Shown one piece after another: positions 54,327 through 64,000 of a stretch of 64,000 bases of DNA (positions within the stretch are counted from its first letter, which is position 1; each line of letters opens with the position of its first letter). This DNA comes from Mycoplasmopsis caviae. Its GTDB lineage: Bacteria; Bacillota_I; Bacilli_A; Mycoplasmatales; Metamycoplasmataceae. The notes beneath the pieces are model-generated. The model searched no databases. It was not told the DNA's origin and saw only the letters and a list, made by a program, of their open reading frames with translations. Location of the stretch: assembly GCF_024498215.1 (NCBI RefSeq), contig NZ_CP101806.1:124001-188000 (forward strand), read 5' to 3'. The translations under genes were made by a program, and so were the position numbers.

Positions 54327-54356
54327 TCACTTCACAACTTAATATTAGTTTTTTTG

Positions 54357-54384
54357 CTAATTAGCCCATTTTATAGACAAAAAA
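54357..54384. repeat. TTTTATAG-core intergenic element
   Basis: CTAATTAGCCCATTTTATAG followed by ACAAAAAA; weak pairing. Confidence 0.35.
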
Positions 54385-54385
54385 T

Positions 54386-54417
54386 AAAATCAAGCAAACC
54401 TGTGTTACTTGATTTTT
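54386..54417 (-). terminator. Terminator of serS
   Basis: AAAATCAAG / CTTGATTTT arms just beyond the serS stop. Confidence 0.7.
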
Positions 54418-54423
54418 GCATAA

Positions 54424-55698
<1,275 letters not shown>

Positions 55699-55706
55699 TT
55701 TACCTT

Positions 55707-55734
55707 TCCGCTTATTTTATAGGCTTTTTAGTCA
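55707..55734. repeat. TTTTATAG-core intergenic element
   Basis: TTCCGCTTATTTTATAGGCT followed by TTTTAGTC, directly upstream of serS; weak pairing. Confidence 0.35.
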
Positions 55735-55961
55735 AAAATTAAGCTCTAAAAATTACTATCATTTTATTAAAATTATCTTAATAAAATGATACAACATTAT
55801 TGGTTTTTTGATAATTTTTTTGCCAAAAATGGTTGTTTGTAAATTCTTTTGAAATTTAAATATTTAATATATAATTAAATCACATTTTATTAGTACTTAA
55901 ATATTAATACATTTTGATAAAATGAATATATAACATTTAAAACAATTATCAAGGAGAAAAT

Positions 55962-56111
55962 ATGAGTTTAAGAACATACCAACCAAACAAAAGCAAACAC
56001 ATTAAAACTCATGGTTTTAGAGCTAGAATGGCAACAGCAAATGGTAGAAAAGTTTTAGCAGCTAGAAGAGCTAAGGGTAGAGCAAGACTTACAGTTTCAG
56101 ATAGTAAATAA
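55962..56111 (+). CDS. rpmH: 50S ribosomal protein L34
   Basis: A 49-residue basic protein: [21 protein letters not shown] and [19 protein letters not shown] are the L34 signature. AAGGAG site. It starts the conserved rpmH-rnpA-yidC run; the usual dnaA neighbour is absent, so this cluster is not at a recognisable origin here. Confidence 0.95.
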   Translation: MSLRTYQPNKSKHIKTHGFRARMATANGRKVLAARRAKGRARLTVSDSK

Positions 56112-56128
56112 TAATTTTAATTTGTAAA

Positions 56129-56461
56129 ATGAAAAAAATTTATCGCCTTCAAAAAAGTTGAGAATTTGATTCTGTGATCAAATTTCAAAAGCAAGTTTTG
56201 AATAAGTATTTAATTATTTATTACAAACCTAGCGATAATTTTAAAATTGGTATAACTGTACCAAAAAAGTTTTGCAATGCAGTTTTAAGAAATTACTACA
56301 AGCGTCAATTAAAATCAATTATCCATTCTTTGGATTTATATGGCAAGAGAATTCACTTTGTCTTAATTCCAAGAAAAGATTTTTTTAATTTGAGTTTTGA
56401 AGAAAAATTCAATATAACAAAAAAATTATTTGAAAAGATTAAAGATGAAAAACAAAAATAG
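56129..56461 (+). CDS. rnpA: Ribonuclease P protein component
   Basis: A 110-residue basic protein: QKSWEFDSVIKFQKQ start, IGITVPKKFCNAVLRNYYKRQLKSI is the RNR-type RNA-binding helix, HFVLIPRKDF follows. It assists the RNase P RNA in tRNA 5' maturation. No ribosome site is obvious; the end overlaps yidC by 17 bases. Confidence 0.93.
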
Positions 56462-58460
56462 ATCTGATAAATTCAATTATTTTTCAGATGCTGGTTCTGA
56501 CAAAGAAAAAAGAAAAAGTCTCTGAAAAAAAATATGATACTGAACTAAAATAGTTTTATATACATTGCTATTCGGTTTAAGTATGACAGGTTGCATCCAA
56601 ACAATGGTTATTAAAACATCATCATACTCGGGTGCAGGTACTGAATATTACACATCATATGATAAACTTAGTCCTAACGTTACAACACTAGAACCTGGTA
56701 AAAAAGATCCAAAAGTTGATAAAGATGAGAAAGCTTTAGAAACCGGTGAATTTAAAAAAATTGTTGTAAATGACTATGCAAACTACCACGTTAATTACAG
56801 AAACCATGCTGAATTACTTAAAAAATTAAGACAACAAGCTGGCGAAGATGTTTATGGCAAATATAATTCATATTCATCTTCAATTCAGTGATATTATGAC
56901 ATTCATGATGAAAACGGCAAACTAAAGAATGATTATGAAAAATTTGCTGTTGTAAAAGGTAATAATGATAAATATCTTTTCAACATGAGTGAGTCATCAA
57001 TATATCAACCAATTTATACAACATATAAAGATATTAAATTTATTGATCCAAGATTTAATTTAATTTCATTGTACAATCTAATTGATCCAAAAGATGTTTC
57101 AAAAGGTTATGAACTTAAAGTTGCTAATCTTGAAAAAACATATACCGAATATGAAACAACTAAAAATAAACTAAAAGCAACTTTATTTTCGATTGCTACC
57201 CCTGACCAAATTAAATTGAAGAATAAATTAAATGGTAGAGACATTAGCAATATCGATCTCTCAAAACAACTTTATGCACGTGATGTTCTTGAATTTTTAT
57301 ACAACAAAACATTTGTTGAACAAGTTAATGGTAAAGATAACTATTTTGTAAGAAGGTTCAAGGATACTGCTGAAAATGGTGGATTTAGTTCATCTGATTA
57401 TAATGACATATTTAAGAAAATTGTTGTTGATAAATCATTAACCAAACTTAATCAAAAACAATTTGACCTTCTTTTAGAATACTCAAGTATATTAGCTGAA
57501 TACTTTAAGAATACCGGTTTTACAAACAAGTATGATGATACACAGTTTGAAGAGAGAAAACTTCATACTCCAAAGGATAATAAGACAAGCGAAAAAATCA
57601 TTAAGGAAAATGCATTTCTTATACCTGACACCAAATTAGTCTATTCACATAGTGAACCATTTAAACCATTTGTTACATGGGGCGATTCATGAAGACATTG
57701 AGGTCCTTTCTTTGGTTTATTTGTTTATCCTATTTCTTGACTAACAGGTTCAATACGTGAAAAAATGCCTTCTTTATCTGGCTGAAGTACAATATTTGTT
57801 ATTATTATTGCTGTTATAATAACTCGGCTATTTTCTCTTGCTATTACTTGAAAATCTCAAGTTAATCAATCTAAGCAAGAAGATATTAAAGCTAAGAAAG
57901 CTAAAATTGATGCTAAATATGCAGACTTCAAGGGCAATAAGCAAATGAAGATGAGGCATCAACAAGAAATTGCTGCTTTATATAAAAAGAATAATATAAA
58001 CCCTCTTGATGCTTTCTTAAATGTTATTATTTCCTTCCCGATCTTTATTTCAATGTGAAGAGTTATCCAAAGCATACCGGAAATGAAGTCAACTGTTTGA
58101 TTAGGTATGAGTTTTGCAGCAACAAGCTGGAAGAGATTGTTTGCTGGTGAATGAGTATATCTTGGAATCTTAGTGGTTGCTCTTGTTGTTCAATTCTTCT
58201 CACAATTCTTACCTAAATTACTAACACGTAAGAAATTTAAAGAAAGAACAACAATTGAAGAAGAAAAAGCACTTAAGAAAAGTAATAAAACGCAGAACAT
58301 TGTTATGATTGTCTTCTTATTCATTACTTTGATGTTCTCTTGCGGTGTTCAAGTGTACTGAATTTTTAGTGGGCTTTGAAACATTATTCAAACAGTCGCA
58401 ATTCATTACTTTAAAAAATCTGCTTACTATAGAAGAAAATATATTAATGCAGTCACTTAA
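56445..58460 (+). CDS. yidC: Membrane protein insertase YidC
   Basis: A 671-residue insertase with many TGA codons. The first helix ends in a lipobox-like LSMTGC (Cys about 46). A ~350-residue extracytoplasmic domain follows, then the conserved YidC core: GPFFGLFVYPISWLTG, basic loop KYADFKGNKQMKMRHQQEIAALYKKNNINPL, FPIFISMWRVI and further helices ending in a Lys/Tyr tail. The large outer domain is much longer than in Bacillus SpoIIIJ. Coupled to rnpA. Confidence 0.92.
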
Positions 58461-58469
58461 AATAAATAT

Positions 58470-58499
58470 AAAACCAGAGCAACTGGTTTTATTTTTTTA
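58470..58499 (+). terminator. Terminator after yidC
   Basis: AAAACCAG / CTGGTTTT stem followed by ATTTTTTT. Confidence 0.85.
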
Positions 58500-58589
58500 G
58501 TAGCTTTATGGAGTGTTAATGTTTTCACATTATTTAAAAAAATGGCTACTCTAATAATTTATAATTGATATATAAATCTTGGAGGGATA

Positions 58590-60539
58590 ATGAAAAATAA
58601 TAACTTAATAGAGAACAAACTAATTGCTTCAATGCGTGGTATTGCGCTTGATTCAATTAATAAAGCAAAAGGTGGCCACATAGGAATGGCTATTGGTGCA
58701 GCCAATATTACTTATTCACTTTTAGGTAAGGAATTAAAATTCTCAAAAACTGATCCAAAATGAATCAACCGCGATCGTTTTGTTTTATCGGCAGGTCATG
58801 GTTCAATGGCTTACTATTCAATAATGCATTTTTTAGGTTTACTTAGTAAAGAAGATATGCAGAATCACAAAACGCTACACTCAAAAACACCTTCACACCC
58901 AGAATTAGAATACACTTCTTTTGTTGATGCTTCAACAGGGCCACTAGGTCAAGGTGTAGCAATGGCAGTAGGTATGGCGCTTAGTCTAAAAAGCCTACAA
59001 AATAGATTTAATCGTAAAAAGTATGATCTAATTGATCATTACATCTATGCACTTCACGGTGATGGTTGCATTCAAGAAGGTGTTGCACTTGAAGCTATTC
59101 AATTTGCTGGTACAAATAAACTTGATAGACTTATTTTAATACATGACTACAATAATGCACAAATTGACACAAGAGCACAAGATGTAAACAATATTGACTT
59201 TGTTAAATATTTAGAAGCATGCAATTTTGCAACATTTATTGTCAAAGAAGATAAACCAGAACTAATTCTGGAAGCTATCAAAAAAGCAAAAGCATCTAAG
59301 AAACCATCATACATACAAGTTCATACAAAAATTGCAAAAAATACGAAATTCGAAGATAGTCCAAAAGGACATCATGGCCTATTAAAAGAAGAAGATACAA
59401 TTGAATTTAAAAAGAAATGTGGCCTAGCTTCATATGCTCCATTTGAATATGACAGCGATGTTTATGACTATGGAAAAGAATTGTTAACTAAAAAAGAAGA
59501 AGCATACAAAGAATGAGTTAAATTATATGAAAAGTATAAGAAAGAATTTCCTAACGAAGCAGATGAATTAGAAGGTTTGTACAACAACAAAGAAAAATAT
59601 GATTTTAGCGACATAACATTTAGTGAAACTAATGTAGCAACTAGAAATTATTTTGCTCCAATAATGCAAAAAATTGACCAACAATATAAAAACATTGTTG
59701 GTGGTTCAGCAGATTTAACATCTGCAACAAAGGTTGGTTTTTCTAAAAATATTGTTGATGGTGGCAAAAATATTCATTATGGAATTAGAGAATTTGCAAT
59801 GGTTGCTATTAACAATGGTATCTACTTGCATTCACATTTAAGAACCATTGATTCAACATTTTTATCTTTTGCTGACTATGAAAAGGGTGCACTAAGATTA
59901 GGTTCAATTATGAAAATTCCAAGTGTTCACGTCTTTACACACGACAGTTATCAAGTTGGTGGCGATGGACCTACACACCAACCTGTAGAGCAATTAAGTA
60001 TGCTTAGATCTATTCCAAATCTCAAGGTTATTAGACCTATGGATGAAAGTGAAGTTAAAGTAGCTTTCAATTATGCACTAAATCAAAGTGAATATCAAGT
60101 TGCTATTATTGGTTGTCGCCAAAACGTTAAATCATATAACTTACATAAAGAAAATCAATTAATGCCAGCCTATGTTATTAAAGCAGCAAAAAACCATGAT
60201 ATTAGTATTCTTGCTTCTGGTAGTGAAGTTGATTTAGCTGAGAAAGTTGCTAATAAACTTGTTGGTGCCGGAGTTAAAGCGCAAGTTATTTCAGTTCCAC
60301 TATTGCAAGATTTAATTAATGATGAAAAGTTAATTAAATCGCTTAATCTTGATAAGAAACCTATGTTTGTAATTGAGGCATCAAATGATACACTTTGATA
60401 TAAATTAAGTAAATACAACAAAATTGATGCAATGTTAGCTGATGGATATGGTTATTCAGCAGACGGTTTCGAAGTATATAAAATTAAAGGATTTAGTTTA
60501 GAAAACGCCCAAAAGAGAATATTAGAATTTCTTAAATAA
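58590..60539 (+). CDS. tkt: Transketolase
   Basis: A 649-residue TPP enzyme with TGA codons. SAGHGS and STGPLGQGVAMAVGMAL are substrate/cofactor blocks, HGDGCIQEG begins the TPP motif (GDG...NN, with NNAQIDT), GGSADLTSAT and FTHDSYQVGGDGPTHQPVEQL are domain II markers. It moves two-carbon units between pentose and triose phosphates, linking to rpe at 5565-6224. GGAGGG site before the ATG. Monocistronic. Confidence 0.95.
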
Positions 60540-60547
60540 TGAACAAA

Positions 60548-60574
60548 ACGGTCTTATAATAAGGCTGTTTTTTA
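60548..60574 (+). terminator. Terminator after tkt
   Basis: AACGGTCTTAT / ATAAGGCTGTT stem with G-U pairs, then TTTT. Confidence 0.65.
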
Positions 60575-60624
60575 ATTCAAGATTTATCTTCTAAAGCATG
60601 GTTCTTTAATTCAAATTGAATTAA

Positions 60625-60666
60625 AAATTTACTAAAATGCTGTTTTATAGGCATTTTAGTAAATTT
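60625..60666. repeat. Perfect 16-bp hairpin with TGTTTTATAG loop
   Basis: Arms AAATTTACTAAAATGC / GCATTTTAGTAAATTT, loop TGTTTTATAG. It lies two bases beyond the stop of the convergent gene at 60669 and 85 bases past tkt, so it probably terminates the minus-strand gene. Confidence 0.85.
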
Positions 60667-60668
60667 GA

Positions 60669-61484
60669 TTATCAGGTAACAGTTGCCCTATAGAGAGCAG
60701 GAAAGAATTTAGACATTATTTTTTTGCCATAGATTACTTCCATAATTCATTCTCTTGGAATATCGTTTTTTTGGATTTCATTTTCAAATGTCAGATGTTC
60801 TAATTTAACTTTTATTTCAATGAATTTCGATACAGCATTAACTTCATTAAGTTTAATAGCATCTAATTCGAGATTAATTTTTGAAATATAAGCTGTTTTC
60901 TTAATATCAATTTCATAATTTGTTTTATTGACTCTATTTCATCTCTCAATAGCATGATCAGAGACGATAATGTCAAAATTTTCAATTGCTAAATCTCTTA
61001 TTTCTCTAAAGAACTTAGCATAAATATCGTGCTTATATCATCTCTTAATTTGGTTTAACTCATCTTTTGACATTTTCTTACTTCCGCATGGATTGTACTC
61101 CAAGGCATATTCTTCAAGTTTACTTGAAGACAATTGATTAAAATCAGGAATATAAACACCTGACACCAAATTTATTTTAGCAACCTCACTTGGTTTAAAT
61201 GTTTCTAAAATAATTTGATAATCACAGTTATCCAAGCTCAATGTTTCTTCATTTAATATAACATCAAAGTAAATAAATGCACCATATTGTTTTTCTAATT
61301 CAATCTTTCGGGCTACTATTTCATTAAATTTTTCTTTTAATACTTTCTTGCCACATTGAGCAATTAGTTTACTTTTTGAAATTGGTTCATCGTGTTTCAA
61401 TTGTTCATCTTGAATTAATTCAACTCAATCATCTTGTGGATATTTCTTGTCAATTATTGTCATGCTTGATTTAATTAATGTCAT
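60669..61484 (-). CDS. Unrecognised soluble protein
   Basis: A 271-residue frame with TGA codons (last residue Trp by TGA, then TAA) and an AGGAG site. No signal peptide or membrane helix; mixed charged composition with CGSKKMSKDELNQIKRWYKHD and IIVSDHAIERWNRVNKT in the second half. The HAIERW segment resembles the start of small phage/toxin-type domains of the form H...R..R, but I cannot assign a family. It ends at the perfect hairpin. Confidence 0.75.
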
Positions 61485-61622
61485 CTTCTATTCTCCTCTT
61501 GGATAAAATTCATATTTATATTTAATATAGCACAGAATTAGTTAATTTCGTACAAATTTAAATAATTACAAAGTTAAATAAAAACACGATAAGTTGAATA
61601 AAAAATTCGTGTTTTTATTATT

Positions 61623-64000
61623 TTATTCTTCAACAGGCTTGTAATTTTTGAATTGATCAATTCTTTCATCATTATAGAAACTAGTTCAATTAAGGTATTC
61701 AATGCCACCTTCAAGATAACCACCCTTTTTGCCATACGAGTGCTTGAGTGAATCATATTTATGAAAAGTTAATCAATCAATGTAATCGTAATTGAATTCA
61801 TTGTTAAAACTATCCTTAAATGAAATATTACTTATGAATGAAGCTCAAATTTTATTATATGGTTTATATTCACGCAATATCTTATGATAATTTTTTCCTA
61901 ATTTTTGTTCATGAAAATCTCAACCTACAAAAAAATTTGATGTAAACAAACCAGATGTTGAAATAATGTGTCCTGTCTTTCACTTAATCGGCATTAAATC
62001 AACAAGATTATTATTTAATATACTTTTTGCTACATCAGTTGCTTCAGCATCAGAAATTTTAATTGTATCGATATACACTTCAAAACCATTTTCAGTAGGG
62101 TGTAACTTATAACCTTTAAAATATTCGTGAGCCATAACTTCTATTGTTCTTGTTGTTCCAGCTTTTTGTCAATTACCAAGTAGGAAATTACTTGTTGTTG
62201 AATATTTAGAATCATTTCCTGAATATTGGTTTGAATTTTGAATTAACATAATATTTGCAAAAACAATTTTAGAAATGGTTTCAACTAACTTATTCATAAG
62301 TTGATCGTAAATCGTTTTTGTTACAATTGTGCTTTTTTGTATCAATATGTCCAATATATTATTGGTTGTCTTTTTTTCAAACAATAACAGTTTTAAAAAT
62401 ATATCCAATGTATAATAAAGCTTATCACTCTTAATTTCCTCAATTGTTTTCTGTTCATCCTTACCAAAATTATATGTATTAAAAATATTATTAAATCTTG
62501 ATTGTATTCACATTTTATCTTCAAAGTCTTGATAATAACCTTGCTCAATATAATCAACCAAACGATCATTATAGTCAACACCATAGAATTGAAACCCAAA
62601 GAAAATCTTATCAAGTCCATATTTCTTATAAAGTTCAAGATTCTCTTTTCCATAAGGTTTCAATTTATTTGCGTTTGATTCCTGTTTTAAAGCATCACTC
62701 ATTGCTTTTGTTTTATTCAAATATTGAGGGTCAGCACTAGATAAAATCTTAACTGTTGTATATTCAAATTTTTTTGCTTCATTGTTTCAATTGTATTTAG
62801 GTACATCAAAATTGTACATCTTGTTATATCCAAATTGATTAACAATTATGTTGTAGAAATTTTTTACGAAACTAACAAGTAAATCCTTTTGACCATTAAC
62901 AAATTTTTCAACATCATCATTATTTGGTAATTCTAATCAATTAATAGTATCCGCTTCCAGTTTCTTATATAAATTATTAACTAATTCATCTATAAACCCT
63001 TGTTGCTGGTCAATAAATTGTTTTGCACTTTCTCTTGCATATTGAATATCGAGATGTGAATAATTACTATCAAATTCTGATTGCACCGCTTTTTTATTTA
63101 CAATGTATTTTTCGTAACCTTTAAACACACCAATTCATGCGTTCATATAATTTTCTTTTTTAACTTTTTCACTTGAACTGATTTTTGATTTAAAATCATT
63201 CTTATTATTAACTTCTAGATAATCCTTTTTTGCTTTTAATAATAACGTATTTTTAGATGTTATATTTTTCTCACTAACTATTTCATTTACATTTGAAATT
63301 CTTATTAAATTATCCATATTGTTCTTAACAGTATCTAAGAATTTCATGTATTCAGTTTTTAATTTTGAGAGTTCTATAACATTGGTATTGATCTGTTCAA
63401 TATAATTAAATATATTAGTAAATGATGTTTTAACAATATCAATATTATTGGTATCCCATTTGTCAATTTCTTTTGATGTTATATTGTTGCTATTTGTGTC
63501 AATTATTTTCTTATGTTCAATCGATTCTTCTAATTCAAGTAATGGTTTAAAGTCTGTAATTTCAGTTGAAATTTTACATGCTGAAATAAGTCTATCAGCA
63601 TTTGATACAACTGAGTTTTTAATAATATTGTTATTATTTAGATCAACAGTTATTAATTGTCCAATATTTACTAAACAATCTAATATATCCTTTAAATCTA
63701 TTTTATTAGAACTGATATTTAATTTATTTATGGATGTCAAAATCTTATCAACTTCAATAAGTTGACTACTTAAGAGTGAATATGTGAAACCAAATTGATT
63801 AAAATCAATTAATTGATTTTGTTTTGTAGTATACGAATCTTTGAATGCTAAAAGCCTTGATTTGGCATAGTTGTAATGTATAAGACTTTCGTTTCTTAGT
63901 TTATTAATTTTTTCTTTTGTAGTTGCTAATTCAGTTAAGGTTTTAGTTCTGTTCTCAATGGCATTTTCATTTATTTTTCCATCTTGTTCAAAATAATTAT
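61623..64000 (-). CDS. Paralogue of the phase-variable surface protein (5' end outside window)
   Basis: About 792 codons of one frame, open to the right edge, with TGA codons. It aligns with 29398-33103 along its length: ITDFKPLLELEE vs IDGFKPLIELED, NYSHLDIQYARESAKQFIDQQ vs NYSHMDIKYVSEAAKKFSDQQ, and C-terminal GGIEYLNW...NYKPVEE vs GGVEYEEF...SYKPVSN. Coiled-coil-prone N-terminal part, aromatic C-terminal domain. Whether it too has a G-tract cannot be seen. Function unknown. Confidence 0.8.

Larger units (their letters stand above)
52566..54330 (-). mobile_element. IS3-family element (IS1138/IS1221-like), inactive
   Basis: Inverted ends GTGAACCCCAAAACTTGTAC (left) and, reversed, GTGAACCCCTAAAGTTGTAC (right), about 1.76 kb. 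It contains a frame-broken transposase on the minus strand and a hairpin-rich noncoding segment (52599-52870). No clear 3-bp target duplication is visible. Integration cut the 3' end of the restriction-enzyme-like gene. Confidence 0.82.

Noticed and set aside
55699-55961. A replication origin upstream of rpmH
   Set aside because: rpmH-rnpA-yidC often lies near oriC, but no dnaA gene or cluster of DnaA boxes is visible here.

Overview
The window is mollicute chromosome. It is very AT-rich, and nearly every long gene reads through in-frame TGA codons as tryptophan (genetic code 4). A tRNA-Trp with a UCA anticodon lies at 24498-24572, just downstream of prfA/prmC. The IS1634-like and IS3-like elements, large surface proteins with G-tracts and gene content suggest a Mycoplasma/Mycoplasmopsis species; I cannot name it. 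All merged reading frames below assume TGA = Trp.

Layout: 1-2.3 kb holds rnr (partial), secG and an unknown membrane protein. 2.3-6.2 kb is the gmk-prpC-prkC-rsgA-rpe operon. 6.3-12.4 kb holds rpmB, rpsT, an NADH oxidase, a C-terminally anchored repeat protein and an IS1634-like element with a 71-bp target duplication. 12.4-18 kb holds an arginyl-tRNA-synthetase-like gene with degenerate signature motifs, divergent from cysS-rlmB-(SigH-like factor)-rpmG-secE-nusG, an order matching the Bacillus cysS...sigH-rpmG-secE-nusG cluster. 18.1-20.4 kb is a tandem pair of C5-cytosine methyltransferase genes: the first looks active, the second is an XRE-HTH fusion without the catalytic cysteine. 20.5-24.6 kb holds rsmG, prs, prfA, prmC, an acyl carrier protein and tRNA-Trp. 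24.6-33.1 kb is a surface-protein region: a 1248-residue lipoprotein and a ~1230-residue exported protein, each with a G7 tract at its 5' end, separated by a transposase relic.

33.7-41.7 kb holds deoD and dnaX-ybaB-recR-tmk-holB-rsmI, then an RNase J paralogue lacking its metal ligands. 41.7-46.8 kb is a ~2.4-kb direct duplication (trxA-smpB-lacI-like-ffs-tRNA-Gly) on both sides of a 307-bp transposase-less IS relic. One copy has a truncated tRNA, the other has frameshifted smpB and lacI-like genes. 46.9-54.4 kb holds gyrB, a YitT/DUF2179-like membrane protein, an alpha/beta hydrolase, a restriction-enzyme-like gene and a frame-broken IS3-like element. 54.4-61.5 kb holds serS, rpmH-rnpA-yidC, tkt and an unknown gene. 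61.6-64 kb is the 3' part of a paralogue of the phase-variable surface protein.

Three themes recur. Several intact-looking frames have lost their catalytic residues (methyltransferase, ArgS, RNase J, perhaps a restriction enzyme). Seven genes start exactly seven bases after a TATAAT box, so they are probably leaderless. A family of intergenic hairpins or half-palindromes shares a TTTTATAG core. No rRNA operon, CRISPR array or chromosome origin was seen.
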